DNA from: Myxococcota bacterium
GTDB lineage: Bacteria > Myxococcota > B64-G9
DNA length: 64,000 bases
Direction: 5' to 3'
NCBI GenBank assembly: GCA_022710975.1
Contig: JAKLGA010000001.1
Coordinates: 124,001-188,000, forward strand
Positions within the stretch are counted from its first letter, which is position 1. The number at the start of each line of letters is the position of its first letter. Below the pieces are notes generated by a model, which saw nothing but the letters and a program-made list of their open reading frames with translations, ran no database searches and was not told where the DNA came from. Below, piece after piece: positions 40,724-51,667 of the stretch. The position numbers and the translations under genes are program-made.

Positions 40724-42334
40724 ATGGTCCGCGCGGGCATCGGGCTCAAGCCGCTCCTGGCGCTCCACCTGGCGGTGCTGCTCGGGCTGGGCGCGCTGCT
40801 GATGAGCCTGGCCGCGAACCGGCTGCTGCGCTACGGCATGCTGGTGGAGTTCGCCAACTCGCGCCGAGGGGTGCTGCTCGAGCTGGGCGAGCGCCTGCCG
40901 GCGGTCTGTCCGGGCCTGCTGGCGCGCCAGCCCTGTCCAGGGCTCGCGGCCTGGACGCGCGCCAGGACCCGGCTGCACCCGGATCTGCACGCCTTGACCG
41001 TGCTGGACCCGGCGGGCCGGCCCGCGGTGTCCAGCGAGCCGGGCGCCGGCTGGGACGGCCTGGCCGGCGGGTCCGCCTCCTCGCCGCCCGGCCTGCCGGC
41101 GGGCTGGGAGATCGTCGAGCTCGGCCGCCAGGCGCGCGGGCTGCGCACCGACGTGCCGGTGGGCGGCGGGGGCTGGCGGCTGCAGGGCACCTTCCTGCTC
41201 GCGGACACCGATCGCGCCGCCCGGCGGGCGACCGCCAGCATCGCGCTGTACGCCTTCCTGGTGGCGGGCGGCCTGGTGCTGCTCGGCTTCGGGCTGCTCT
41301 GGCGCCTGGTGGTGCGGCCGCTCGACCGGCTGCTGCGGGTGGCCGAGCGCGCCTCCGAGGAGGGCGATCTGGCCTGGCTGCGCGACGCCGATCTGGGCAA
41401 CGAGGTGGGCCGCCTGGGGCTGTCCCTCGGCCGCATGGCCAGGCGCATCGAGGCGGACCGCGATCGCCTGCGCGCGCAGATCGCCGAGCTCGAGCGGCTC
41501 AACGCCCACCTGCACCAGACCCAGCAGGGGCTGGTGCGCACGGAGAAGCTGGCCTCGGTGGGCCGGCTGGCGGCCGGCCTGGCGCACGAGGTCGGCAACC
41601 CCATCGCCGCGGTGCTGGGCTACGTGAGCATGCTGCGCACCGAGCGCATCCCGCCCGAGGAGGCGGCCGACATGCTGCGGCGGGTGGAGCGCGAGGTCGA
41701 GCGCGTGGACCGCATCATCCGCGATCTGCTGGCCTACTCGCGGCCGGGCCGGGGCAGCGTGGCCCCGCACGCGCCCGCGGCGCTCGTGGACGACGCGCTC
41801 GGCCTGCTCCGCCCGCAGAAGAAGTGGAAGAGCATCACCTGCGCCGTGGAGCTGTCCGCCGACCTGCCCGCGGTGCAGGTGGACGCCGATCTGCTGCGCC
41901 AGGTGCTGGTGAACCTGCTGCTCAACGCCCTCGACGCGCTCCCGGAGGGCGGGCACCTGTGGGTGCGCGCCGCGGTCGCGGAGGCGGAGCCCGCGGGCGA
42001 GACGCGCTGGGTGGGCGGCGAGCCGGCCTCCTTCGGCCTGGGCGAGCTGCACGCCATCCAGCTCCCGCGGGGGGGCGCGGGCCTGCCCGCCGGGCGGCGC
42101 GCGGTGGTGTTCAGCGTCACCGACGACGGCGCGGGCATCGCTCCGCAGGATCTCCCGCACGTGTTCGACCCCTTCTTCACCACCAAGGAGCCCGGCCGCG
42201 GCACGGGCCTCGGGCTGGCCATCTGCCAGTCCGCGGTGGCCAGCCTGGGGGGCGAGATCTGGGCCTGGAGCCGGCCCGGCCTGGGCACCCAGGTGGCCTT
42301 CTTCGTGCCTGCGGTGGCCCCCCCCGGTCTTTGA
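40724..42334 (+). CDS. pilS2: NtrB-like sensor kinase (PilS2-like)
   Basis: A 536-residue membrane kinase with two transmembrane helices (about 10-30 and 165-190) around a periplasmic domain of some 130 residues. A HAMP domain, a coiled coil, HisKA with His288 (LAHEVGNPIAAVLGY) and a HATPase domain (NLLLNALDA, DDGAGI, GTGLGLAIC) follow. This layout differs from PilS, which has six helices. As I recall, M. xanthus also has a second pair, pilS2/pilR2, near pilD; the symbol is by that synteny. It follows pilD by 13 bases. Confidence 0.8.
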   Translation: MVRAGIGLKPLLALHLAVLLGLGALLMSLAANRLLRYGMLVEFANSRRGVLLELGERLPAVCPGLLARQPCPGLAAWTRARTRLHPDLHALTVLDPAGRPAVSSEPGAGWDGLAGGSASSPPGLPAGWEIVELGRQARGLRTDVPVGGGGWRLQGTFLLADTDRAARRATASIALYAFLVAGGLVLLGFGLLWRLVVRPLDRLLRVAERASEEGDLAWLRDADLGNEVGRLGLSLGRMARRIEADRDRLRAQIAELERLNAHLHQTQQGLVRTEKLASVGRLAAGLAHEVGNPIAAVLGYVSMLRTERIPPEEAADMLRRVEREVERVDRIIRDLLAYSRPGRGSVAPHAPAALVDDALGLLRPQKKWKSITCAVELSADLPAVQVDADLLRQVLVNLLLNALDALPEGGHLWVRAAVAEAEPAGETRWVGGEPASFGLGELHAIQLPRGGAGLPAGRRAVVFSVTDDGAGIAPQDLPHVFDPFFTTKEPGRGTGLGLAICQSAVASLGGEIWAWSRPGLGTQVAFFVPAVAPPGL

Positions 42335-42358
42335 CATCCCCGGGGCCGCCTGTACAAT
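42331..42358 (+). promoter_or_regulatory. Sigma-70-like promoter of pilR2-like gene
   Basis: TTGACA (42331-42336), 16-base spacer, TACAAT (42353-42358) with an extended TG. The -35 element overlaps the stop of the kinase gene. The leader to the ATG at 42375 would be only about 10 bases. Confidence 0.7.
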
Positions 42359-42374
42359 GGCGCCGGGAGCACCC

Positions 42375-43778
<1,404 letters not shown>

Positions 43779-43974
43779 GGAGACTCCCGGGCGACTCTTC
43801 CCTGTCCTCGGGGAGTGGAAAAGATTGCAGGACGTGGAAATGTTTTCCTATTCCACCCCGGTCCAGCGCAGCCCATTGGCGCAGATTTCATATTTCAAAC
43901 AATATGTTGAGAGCCAACCCGGGGTGGTATGTGGATTGCAGGCATGGCCTCGGATGGCGAAGCGGAGGTCCAGC
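43779..43974 (+). other. Regulatory region before minor-pilin operon
   Basis: No gene is seen. The region contains a 13-base perfect palindrome GGAAA-TGT-TTTCC (43836-43848), flanked by GTGGAA and TTCCAC-like arms, about 90 bases upstream of the sigma-54 promoter. It also holds a short AT-rich stretch (ATTTCATATTTCAAACAATATG, here split across 43887-43908). Confidence 0.55.
43925..43940 (+). promoter_or_regulatory. Sigma-54 promoter of minor-pilin operon
   Basis: TGGTATGTGGATTGCA has correct -24/-12 spacing, with a T for C at the fourth position and a full TTGCA. Predicted transcription start near 43951. Confidence 0.7.
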
Positions 43975-44568
43975 ATGGGCGCGAATCGCAGGCGACGCCG
44001 GACAGGCGGCTTCAGTCTCATGGAGCTCATGGTGGTGGTGGCCATCATCGCCTTCGTGTCGGCCGCCGTGGTGCCGACCTTCGCCATGTCGCTCCAGCGC
44101 GGCCGGCAGCGCGAGGCGGGCTGGCTGATCGTCGAGGGGGTCTTCACCGCCCGGTCGCGCGCCGCCCGCACCGGCCGCTGCCACCGGGTGGTGGTGGCCC
44201 CGGCCAACCCCGCGGTGAGCGGGGGCACGGGGGGCTGGGTGGCGGTGCAGGAGTCGAACATGGCCGAGTGCAGCCGCGCCATGAACTCCGGCACCTGGAC
44301 CTCGGTCTCCGTGAAGTCGGTGGGCGGCGGCAACGTGCTGGGCCAGCCGCGTGTCGCCCTGGCGGGCAAGGACGTGGCCATCTCGGCCATGATGGGCAAC
44401 CTCAACAACCCGGACACGGTCGTGTTCGAGCCCTCGGGCGGGCTGTGGGTGCGCAACGCCGACCCGCGCGCTTACACCATCACCATGTACACCGACGCCG
44501 GGGTGCCGCGGGGGCTCCCGCGGCGGGTCATCATCACCTCGGGTGGCTCGGTCCGCTACGGCGGCTGA
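43975..44568 (+). CDS. fimT: Minor pilin, FimT/GspH type
   Basis: A 197-residue prepilin with a basic leader (MGANRRRRRTGG), cleavage before FSLMELMVVVAIIAFV and Glu at +5. The beta-rich C-terminus ends in PRRVIITSGGSVRYGG, typical of FimT/GspH pseudopilins. The frame is open back into the preceding gene, but GGAGGT lies 6 bases before the ATG at 43975, just after the predicted sigma-54 start. First gene of the fimT-pilV-pilW-pilX-pilY1 operon that forms the priming tip complex. Confidence 0.87.
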   Translation: MGANRRRRRTGGFSLMELMVVVAIIAFVSAAVVPTFAMSLQRGRQREAGWLIVEGVFTARSRAARTGRCHRVVVAPANPAVSGGTGGWVAVQESNMAECSRAMNSGTWTSVSVKSVGGGNVLGQPRVALAGKDVAISAMMGNLNNPDTVVFEPSGGLWVRNADPRAYTITMYTDAGVPRGLPRRVIITSGGSVRYGG

Positions 44569-44584
44569 CGCGAGGGGAGCGAGC

Positions 44585-45235
44585 ATGAGGCGCAGCGCAC
44601 AGGCAGCAGGCAATCCGGGCGCGGGCAGCGGCCGGGCCGGCTTCACCCTGATCGAGGTGATGATGGCCATGGTGGTGATGTCGCTCGGCGTGTTCGCGGT
44701 GATCCAGCTCCAGGTGGTGGCGATCCGCGGCAACGCCTACGCCCGGGAGCGCACCGAGGCCTACGAGATCGCGCTCGGCGTGGCGGAGGAGATGCGCCTG
44801 CAGTCGTTGCGCTGGAAGCCGGGCACCGTCTTCTCCGCGGTGTTCTACAACCCCTCCTCGCTGCCCAACCCCGGCGCCCAGCCCCTGGACGGCGTGGACA
44901 TCCTCGACACCCAGCTTCAGACGTTCCCCTTCTACAACGATACACCCTTGGGCGATTCGGCCTTCGAAAACGCCGATCCAATCAACGTGTTCGGCGCCCT
45001 GGCTGGCGCCGTGGACGGGCAGCGCTCCATCTACCGGGTGCACTACGCCATGTACCAGGTCCGCCCGGCGCCCGGCCTGCCCGTGAACCCGGGCTTGGTT
45101 CGAGTGACGGTGCTGGTGTCCTGGGACAACAAGGACCACGGGCTGCAGACCGGGGCGTGGGAGAACCCCGCGCTGGCGGCCTTCTGGAACCGGCACATGA
45201 TCGCCATCACCTTCTACCTGGCCCAGGTGCTGTGA
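44585..45235 (+). CDS. pilV: Minor pilin PilV
   Basis: A 216-residue prepilin with a Gly-rich leader, GRAG/FTLIEVMMAMVVMSLGVFAVIQLQ and Glu at +5. The sequence VAEEMRLQSLRW after the helix is typical of PilV. GGGGAG lies 6 bases before the ATG. It is part of the tip complex with PilW, PilX and FimT. Confidence 0.87.
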   Translation: MRRSAQAAGNPGAGSGRAGFTLIEVMMAMVVMSLGVFAVIQLQVVAIRGNAYARERTEAYEIALGVAEEMRLQSLRWKPGTVFSAVFYNPSSLPNPGAQPLDGVDILDTQLQTFPFYNDTPLGDSAFENADPINVFGALAGAVDGQRSIYRVHYAMYQVRPAPGLPVNPGLVRVTVLVSWDNKDHGLQTGAWENPALAAFWNRHMIAITFYLAQVL

Positions 45236-45257
45236 GGGCGGGGCAGAGGCGGGAACC

Positions 45258-46424
45258 ATGAGCGCGAGAACGAGGACCGGATTCACGCTGATCGAACTGA
45301 TGGTCGCCCTGGCGGCGGCCGGGCTGCTGATGGCCTCGGTGGTGGGGCTGTCGGCCTCGGTGCAGCGCTCCTTCGGCTACGCCAAGGACATCACCGAGCT
45401 GCAGGGCAACCTGCGCTTCGCCATGAAGACCGTGGTGGACGATCTGGCGCGGGTGTCCTACATGCATGCGCCGAATCCCGGCACGGATTGCCACCGAGAC
45501 GGCCCGGAGCCTCCTGCGATGCCTGCGTTGGCGTTCGACGGCAGCGTGCTCTCGCTGCGGGGCAACTTCGTCAGCGCCCGCGACTACCTGATCGACCTGA
45601 ACCTCGGCAAGGTCATGTGCCGTAACGAAATGGACCTCAATGCCGCAGTGGTGTCGGCCGAAATGAGCGGCGAGTGTGGAGGGTACGAGCCCTACCTGGC
45701 ACCCTTCGCGGACGGGCCGGACAACCTGGGCGACGTGTTCTGCCCGGGGCAGATCGTGCGCATGGAGACCAGCCCAGGCAGGTTCCAGTACCTGCCTGTC
45801 ACCTCCGTGAACCCTGGCACAAACGGCATCCTGTTGAACCTGGCCGCCTACAGCTTCAACGAGAAACAGGGCTACCTCCACTTCACCAATCCGCTGACCC
45901 TGGTCCAGTATCAGGTCGCCGAGGATGCCGGCTACACGGTCCCCTTCTCCAACCCCACCGCTGCCGCCAAGCGCTGGGTGCTGACCCGCCAGCACGACGG
46001 GTGCGAGAACGGGGCGCTGACCTGGGCCAACCCCATCGAGCTGGCCGAGTTCCTGCTGCCCCAGGATCCAGCGCTGCCCTCGGGCTTCAGCCTGGAGTTC
46101 GTCGATGACACCAACCCCGCCAACTTTCCCGCCCCGGGCCAGTGCCCAATGAACAGCGCCCCGGCGATGTTCGGCCCGCGCACCCTGCTCACCGCGGCCG
46201 GCCAGCTCAACCCGACCCGGGTGCGGGCCTTCGTGATCACCCTCCGCGGCCGGACCGTGGCCGAGGATCCCAACTACTTCCTGCCGAACCTGAGCGCGGC
46301 CCCGGCCATCTGGATGAACCACGGGGTGGATCTCGACAACTCCCTGAGCAACGGGCTGGCCTACGTGCGCTCCGAGCGCACGGTGATCCAGCTCCGCAAC
46401 CTGAGCCTCAACCTGACCCTGTGA
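45258..46424 (+). CDS. pilW: Minor pilin PilW
   Basis: A 388-residue prepilin, long for this class, with [25 protein letters not shown] and Glu at +5. LRFAMKTVVDDLAR after the helix is typical of PilW. The large globular part holds scattered Cys residues. It starts 22 bases after pilV. Confidence 0.85.
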   Translation: MSARTRTGFTLIELMVALAAAGLLMASVVGLSASVQRSFGYAKDITELQGNLRFAMKTVVDDLARVSYMHAPNPGTDCHRDGPEPPAMPALAFDGSVLSLRGNFVSARDYLIDLNLGKVMCRNEMDLNAAVVSAEMSGECGGYEPYLAPFADGPDNLGDVFCPGQIVRMETSPGRFQYLPVTSVNPGTNGILLNLAAYSFNEKQGYLHFTNPLTLVQYQVAEDAGYTVPFSNPTAAAKRWVLTRQHDGCENGALTWANPIELAEFLLPQDPALPSGFSLEFVDDTNPANFPAPGQCPMNSAPAMFGPRTLLTAAGQLNPTRVRAFVITLRGRTVAEDPNYFLPNLSAAPAIWMNHGVDLDNSLSNGLAYVRSERTVIQLRNLSLNLTL

Positions 46425-46435
46425 GGAGGTGGCCG

Positions 46436-47116
46436 ATGGGAGTTTGCATCCTTCGCGCGCGCTCCGCCCGGGGCAACGCGCTGGTCCTGTCGATGATGAT
46501 CCTGCTGTCCCTGACCGCGGTGGGCATCATGTCCGTGATGCGCACCAACACCGAGCTCATGGTGTCGGGCAACGTGGCCCGCTCCATGCAGGCGGGCCTG
46601 GCCGCGGAGGCCGGCCTGTTCCACGCCCTGGGGCTGGTGGCAGGGTCGCCGCCTTCCTACACCCTTGCGGCCATTGCGCAGCGGGATGCCGCGAACAGCG
46701 CTCGCTCGGTGGACATGAGTGGTCTGCAGGCCGTGACTTGCACCCCCCCGAGTGCCAGCAAGCGGCTGGCCGTGGACGTGGCCTGCCGCAGCAGCGCCCT
46801 GGATGTGCCCAACCCCGCGCAGCACCTGCCCGTGGTCCAGCCCGCCGCGCCCCTGGAGCTGGCCCGGCTGAACCAGGACCTGGCGTACGACTCCGAGCTC
46901 ATCCCTCTGGGTGAGCGCGAGGTTACTGGTTTCGGACTCGACGATCGAAAGATTTGTCATGGTGTCTTTGATTTCAACGCACGCGGCGGCATCCCCACCA
47001 AGCTCGAGGCCATCTCCAGCACCCTGTGTCCCCGCAACGACCCGGCCTGCGTGGCCGAGACCGTGGTGATCGAGACCCGGGCCCGGGCCGTGGCCGGGCC
47101 GATTCCGTGCAAATGA
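46436..47116 (+). CDS. pilX: Minor pilin PilX
   Basis: 226 residues. PilX-type N-terminus: a short leader, RGNALVLSMMILLSLTAVGIMSVM and then NTELMVSGNVARSMQAGLAAEAG. Glu at +5 is absent, as is normal for PilX-like subunits. The frame is open well upstream, but GAGGAGG precedes the ATG at 46436. It ends 61 bases before pilY1. Confidence 0.83.
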   Translation: MGVCILRARSARGNALVLSMMILLSLTAVGIMSVMRTNTELMVSGNVARSMQAGLAAEAGLFHALGLVAGSPPSYTLAAIAQRDAANSARSVDMSGLQAVTCTPPSASKRLAVDVACRSSALDVPNPAQHLPVVQPAAPLELARLNQDLAYDSELIPLGEREVTGFGLDDRKICHGVFDFNARGGIPTKLEAISSTLCPRNDPACVAETVVIETRARAVAGPIPCK

Positions 47117-47177
47117 TTCTGTCTGTTGGGATACGAGGATATTTCTTGTTCTTACGAGGAAACGAAGGAGGCAGGCC

Positions 47178-50100
47178 ATGACGAGGAGAGCGGCGCTGGT
47201 GGCGTTCGGCACGGCGCTGGCCGTGCTGGCGGCGTGGGGCCCGGCTCAGGCCCAGGGGATCTACTCGGGGGACGATCCCCTGCTGGCCCTGCCCGACGTG
47301 TTCACCATCATCGACACCTCGGGCTCCATGGCGGGCGGCTGGTACCCGTGCGGCGGCGGCGCGGCCACGGGCCACTGCTCGGCCTGGTACTCCACCCGCG
47401 AGGTGCTCACCGGGACCTACCTCCAGACCCGCGGCACCTGCGGCGGGATCGGGGTCCAGGCGGAGAACGGCATCCTGGACATCTACAAGGACCTGGTGCG
47501 CTTCGCCTTCGCCACCTTCGACGACGAGCGCTGGTCCTGCGGCTACGAGCGGGGCCAGAACACCTACAACTACCCGGTCTGGGGGCTGGGCGACTCCAAG
47601 GCCAGCAAGGGCCAGCTCGGCATCAAGGGCCGCGGCCAGCCCCACGGCGGGCTGGTCGATCTGGTGAACCCGGCCGATCCCGCGGACGTGCTGGGCAACA
47701 ACGTGAAGGTCCAGCAGGGCGCCTGCGCGACCGACGCGTCGAGCTGCACCCCGCTGAACGCGGCCCTGTGGGACGCCCGCTGGTACTACACCCACTGGAC
47801 CACCGAGGTCACCCCGGCCTACACGGACCCGCTGGAGCTCTGCCGCCGGAGGTTCGTGCTGCTGATGACCGACGGCGGCAACAACGGCCCCTCGGCCTGG
47901 GGCTACCAGTCGCCCGAGATGGAGGCCTTCCTCCTGTTCTCCATGGGCGTCCCGGTGTTCGTGGTCGGGTTCGGCGACGTGCGCCCCTGGACCGACCCCA
48001 TCGCCTACGCCGGCTCGGGCGGGCTGGTGCCCTCCTTCGTGGCCGACGACCCGCTGACGCTCTACCTGGCCTTCTCCGCGGTCCTGGACGCCATCCTGTC
48101 CGGCGCGGCCAGCCGCACCGAGATGACCTCGGTGGCCTCCAGCCTGAGCTACGACAAGAGCTACGAGTTCGCCGCCTACTTCGAGGTCAGCCTGTCGGGC
48201 GTCGGCTGGCAGGGCCACCTCATCCGCATCCCGGTGATCCTGGACGCGTCCGGGGACCCGCAGTGGACGCCCCAGGCCCAGTGGACCCGCTTCGACGAGG
48301 TGCTGGCCACCCAGAACCCGAACACCCGGCGCATCTACACCGTGGTCAACGACCCGCGCTCCTCCACCTTCCTGGCCAGCCAGCTCCCGCGGCCGGTGTC
48401 GGCCAACCCGAACGACGGCCTGTACTCCTTCGAGGCCGGGCTGCACGACACCGACCCCTGGATGTGCCTGTGGGACAGCGAGGGCATCGGCGTGCCGGCC
48501 CTCTCGGACAAGATCAAGAACTTCGTGCGCGGCGTGCCCGGCACGAACTCGGTGGGCAACAAGGTGATCCTGACCGCCCCCTACCTGGGCGACATCTTCC
48601 ACTCCAACCCGACGGTGGTGGGCGCGCCGTCCGCGCTGGGCGAGGACTACAAGTACGAGTTCCACTACCGCAACAACATCGATCGCCACACCATGGTGTA
48701 CGTGGGCGCCAACGACGGTCTGCTGCACGCCTTCGTGGCCGAGGACGTGGACGGGGTGGGGGCGGACGAGACCGGGAAGGAGCTGTGGGCCTTCCTCCCC
48801 AACCAGCTCCTGCACAAGATCCAGAACGTGCGCATGCGGCACGACTACTACGTGGACAACACGCCGGTGGTGCGCGACGTGTACTTCAACAAGGTGCCGC
48901 TGCTCGACAAGCTGGGCAACCCGGTCAAGGACGCCGCCAACCAGCCCATCCTGGGCGCCTACCGCACGGTGCTGTTCGGCAGCCTGCGCGGGGGCGGCTC
49001 GGGCTACTTCGCGCTGGACGTGACCGACCCGCAGAACCCCAAGTACCTGTGGGAGTACCGGCCCGACATCGACGTGACCATGGACTACTCCGTCAAGCAG
49101 TGCAGCGGCTCGCGGACCCAGTCCTTTGCCCGGCCCATCGTGGGCCAGGTGTGGCTGAAGGACGCGAACGCCGGCGCGGGCGAGCCGGCCTACGTCAGCA
49201 AGCCGGTGATGATCATCCCGGGCGGCTACGTGTCCCCGGCGTCGCTGCTGAACGTGACCAACTGCATCGACTTCGTCGAGGGGCTGACCTCGGCCAACGC
49301 CGTGCACGTGATCGACGTGGAGACCGGCAAGCTGCTCAAGCGCTTCGTGGTCTCCAACGCGGTGCCGGCCAGCAACCAGGCCATGCTGGACGACTTCTAC
49401 GACGCGCTGGCCAACAACCCGACCGGGAACTGGAACGCCAGCCCGCGCTTCGAGGGCGAGGGCTGGACCTGCGACGAGAAGCGCGACGAGGTGCAGAACC
49501 CGCCCTACGTGCCGGACGATCTGCTCGACCACTGCACGGTGGTCGACGACGCCGTCCACTACCTGAAGGAGTGCTGCTACAACCCGGGCAACGGCGACCT
49601 CACCTGCAACGGCACCACCCCCTGCCACTACACCTACGAGAAGCTCAAGGGCGTGCCCGGCGGCATCTACATCTTCCTCAAGACCGAGGGCTGCGCCCTG
49701 CCCGGGCCGTTCGGCAAGGGTCGCTTCGAGCTGGACGTGGACGACGACTTCATGATCGAAAGCGTGGCCGGCACGCCCGTGGCCTACAACACCAGCCTGG
49801 GCGAGTACATCACCTCGGCCTTCTTCCCCACCACCAAGGGCCGGGTGTACCAGGTCGGCTTCGAGACAGCGCTCTACAATAGAACCGGCCTGGAGACCGA
49901 GAAGAGCAACGTGGCCAACATGCTGATCCAGCCCAACGTGGCCGGCGCCACGACCTACCGCTGGGACGTGGGCCGGGTGGACAACGATCCCGCCAAGGAG
50001 CCCTCGCCCTGGTTCGACATGCAGCGGGACAAGGGCCTCACCCCGCGGCCGATCATGGTGTCGCCCACCCTGGCGCTGAACTACGAGCGCAACCTGGTGC

Positions 50101-50567
50101 TGTTCTTCGGCACGGGCGAGAACGACACCTTCGAGCACCGCACCAACCAGGAGTACTTCTTCGGGGTGGAGCAGACCCTGTCGGGCGACGCCTCGAGCTA
50201 CCGCAAGCCGGACGCCCTGGGCTTCCTCGATCCCAAGATGTTCACGCTCCTGGGGGCGGGCGAGCGCATGTGGGGCAAGCCGCTCGTGGCGGGCGGCAAC
50301 GTCTACTACACCACCTACATCTCCAACGCGAACCGCTGCGATCAGGGCACGGGCAAGCTGTACGGCCTCGACTTCGCCGACTTCACCGATCAGGTCATCC
50401 CACCGTGGGAGCCTCCGACCAAAGGACCGCCCCCTCCTCTGACTGTTGTGTTCACCCCCGACGGTAAGCCCAAGGCGAGAGAGATGGTGGGCACCGACGT
50501 CTACACCATAGACATCCCGGGCCTGGCGCCGAGCGCCCAGATGTCCAGCTGGGGCCGCGTGCTCTAG
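47178..50567 (+). CDS. pilY1: PilY1-like pilus tip adhesin
   Basis: 1129 residues, secreted (signal peptide to about residue 25, ending AQA). The N-terminal von Willebrand A domain has the MIDAS motif DTSGS at 46-50 in VFTIIDTSGSMAGG and a second metal-loop region (LLMTDGGNNG near 230). The C-terminal half carries the PilY1 beta-propeller (VYVGANDGLLHAF near 515), with many Cys residues. A GPPPPL stretch near the C-terminus would be a ribosome-stalling site relieved by EF-P, whose gene lies 9 kb downstream. PilY1 caps and primes the pilus, and in other species mediates adhesion and calcium-dependent retraction control. Confidence 0.92.
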   Translation: MTRRAALVAFGTALAVLAAWGPAQAQGIYSGDDPLLALPDVFTIIDTSGSMAGGWYPCGGGAATGHCSAWYSTREVLTGTYLQTRGTCGGIGVQAENGILDIYKDLVRFAFATFDDERWSCGYERGQNTYNYPVWGLGDSKASKGQLGIKGRGQPHGGLVDLVNPADPADVLGNNVKVQQGACATDASSCTPLNAALWDARWYYTHWTTEVTPAYTDPLELCRRRFVLLMTDGGNNGPSAWGYQSPEMEAFLLFSMGVPVFVVGFGDVRPWTDPIAYAGSGGLVPSFVADDPLTLYLAFSAVLDAILSGAASRTEMTSVASSLSYDKSYEFAAYFEVSLSGVGWQGHLIRIPVILDASGDPQWTPQAQWTRFDEVLATQNPNTRRIYTVVNDPRSSTFLASQLPRPVSANPNDGLYSFEAGLHDTDPWMCLWDSEGIGVPALSDKIKNFVRGVPGTNSVGNKVILTAPYLGDIFHSNPTVVGAPSALGEDYKYEFHYRNNIDRHTMVYVGANDGLLHAFVAEDVDGVGADETGKELWAFLPNQLLHKIQNVRMRHDYYVDNTPVVRDVYFNKVPLLDKLGNPVKDAANQPILGAYRTVLFGSLRGGGSGYFALDVTDPQNPKYLWEYRPDIDVTMDYSVKQCSGSRTQSFARPIVGQVWLKDANAGAGEPAYVSKPVMIIPGGYVSPASLLNVTNCIDFVEGLTSANAVHVIDVETGKLLKRFVVSNAVPASNQAMLDDFYDALANNPTGNWNASPRFEGEGWTCDEKRDEVQNPPYVPDDLLDHCTVVDDAVHYLKECCYNPGNGDLTCNGTTPCHYTYEKLKGVPGGIYIFLKTEGCALPGPFGKGRFELDVDDDFMIESVAGTPVAYNTSLGEYITSAFFPTTKGRVYQVGFETALYNRTGLETEKSNVANMLIQPNVAGATTYRWDVGRVDNDPAKEPSPWFDMQRDKGLTPRPIMVSPTLALNYERNLVLFFGTGENDTFEHRTNQEYFFGVEQTLSGDASSYRKPDALGFLDPKMFTLLGAGERMWGKPLVAGGNVYYTTYISNANRCDQGTGKLYGLDFADFTDQVIPPWEPPTKGPPPPLTVVFTPDGKPKAREMVGTDVYTIDIPGLAPSAQMSSWGRVL

Positions 50568-50593
50568 GCTGCAGCGCGCAAGCGGGGTAGGGC

Positions 50594-50618
50594 GTGGGCG
50601 GGCTTGAGCCCCGCCCAC
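50594..50618 (+). terminator. Hairpin after pilY1
   Basis: Perfect 9-base stem GTGGGCGGG / CCCGCCCAC with a 7-base loop, 26 bases after the pilY1 stop. No U-tract follows, so it may work with Rho or only block exonucleases. Its loop overlaps a promoter for the next gene. Confidence 0.5.
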
Positions 50619-50632
50619 CCCTCTGCTAGGCT
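50604..50632 (+). promoter_or_regulatory. Candidate promoter of lipoprotein gene
   Basis: TTGAGC (50604-50609), 17-base spacer, TAGGCT (50627-50632) preceded by TGC. Leader of about 22 bases to the ATG at 50661. Confidence 0.45.
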
Positions 50633-50660
50633 CGCGGGCGCGAGGAGAGGGGAGAGGACC

Positions 50661-51152
50661 ATGCACGAAGGAGCCCGGCTGCGCTTCCTTGGGATGATGC
50701 TGTTGCTGGCGGGCCTGGGCGCCGCGGCCGGCTGCCGCGGCTGCCAGGAGGCGCCTCCTCCCGCGGACGCCGGCCCACAGGCTGCGGCCGCGGACGGCGC
50801 CGCCGCGGCCCCGGAGCCGGCTCCGGTGAGCCCGGCGCCCGGCGTGGCCCCGGCCGGCGAGCAGGACGCGTTCGGCAAGCGCTACGAGCCCCCCACGGAC
50901 GCGCCGCAGCCGATGGAGTCGGGCAAGCCCATGCGCCTCGTGCCGCTGCCGGCGGTGAGCGACGAGGAGATCGACAACGATCCCGCCCTGAGCAAGAACC
51001 CGAACCTGCCCCCGGGCACGAAGCGGACCCTCAAGGTGCTGCAGAAGCTCACCCAGACCGACCCGCGCTTCGACCCCAAGCGCAACCCGGGCGACCCCAC
51101 CGCCGAACCGCCCTCCGACAACGTCAAGAAGGGACCCGCCAAGGCTCCCTGA
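50661..51152 (+). CDS. Hypothetical lipoprotein
   Basis: 163 residues with a signal peptide and lipobox AAGC (about Cys25), followed by CRGC. Then an Ala/Pro-rich linker and a Pro/Lys-rich C-terminal part (about 70-163) with no recognised domain. GGAGAGG lies before the ATG at 50661. It sits between the minor-pilin operon and the pilMNOPQ unit, so an accessory role in the pilus is plausible but unproven. Confidence 0.7.
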   Translation: MHEGARLRFLGMMLLLAGLGAAAGCRGCQEAPPPADAGPQAAAADGAAAAPEPAPVSPAPGVAPAGEQDAFGKRYEPPTDAPQPMESGKPMRLVPLPAVSDEEIDNDPALSKNPNLPPGTKRTLKVLQKLTQTDPRFDPKRNPGDPTAEPPSDNVKKGPAKAP

Positions 51153-51267
51153 GACCCTCTCCTCCGGCCACACCACAAGCCCTTGGAGCGCCCCGCGGGC
51201 GGGGCCCAAGATGTAGTCATTTATGCCTAATTGATATCTAATTTGAGCTAACTTTACCGTCGGTTTC

Positions 51268-51297
51268 TTGACTTGATCGCCTGGGCTGGAAGATACT
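51268..51297 (+). promoter_or_regulatory. Candidate promoter of XRE-pilMNOPQ unit
   Basis: TTGACT (51268-51273), 18-base spacer, GATACT (51292-51297). The preceding 50 bases (about 51210-51260) are AT-rich, with TTGATATCTAATTTGAGC, and could hold a second promoter or an UP-like element. Confidence 0.5.
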
Positions 51298-51355
51298 CGG
51301 GCTGTCCAGGATCGGGCCGCCCCTGGGTGCTGGGGCGAACGGGAGAGCGACGGTG

Positions 51356-51667
51356 ATGAAAAAGGACCGAAGCCGGACGGCGGACATCGTGCTGGAGCGC
51401 GAGGCGGAGGAGGTCCGGGCCCCCGCGGAGCCCCAGGGTGCGGACCAGGCCGCGGCCGAGGAGGCCCAGCGGCTGGTGAACCACGTGCGCGAGCTGCGCG
51501 AGGCGCTGCTGATGAGCAAGGCGGAGCTGGCGCGCAAGGCCGGGCTCTCCGCGCTCACCATCGATCGGGTCGAGAACGGGTTCAGCTGCCGCATGGACAC
51601 CAAGCGCAAGATCATCCTGGCGCTGGGGCTGAAGGTCGCGGACAAGGCCAAGGTGTTCGAGTCGTGA
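51356..51667 (+). CDS. XRE-type helix-turn-helix regulator
   Basis: 103 residues. A charged N-terminal part (1-45) is followed by a Cro/CI-type helix-turn-helix (REALLMSKAELARKAGLSALTIDRVENG, positions about 50-77) and a short tail. It ends 28 bases before pilM, so the two are probably co-transcribed. It may control the pilMNOPQ genes; no operator has been identified. A GTG one codon earlier is an alternative start. Confidence 0.8.
   Translation: MKKDRSRTADIVLEREAEEVRAPAEPQGADQAAAEEAQRLVNHVRELREALLMSKAELARKAGLSALTIDRVENGFSCRMDTKRKIILALGLKVADKAKVFES

Noticed and set aside
46974-51209. Open frame of 1411 codons antisense to pilX and pilY1
   Set aside because: Codon shadow of the GC-rich plus-strand genes; the sequence is His/Val/Gly/Gln-rich with no domain and pilY1 has clear motifs on the other strand.
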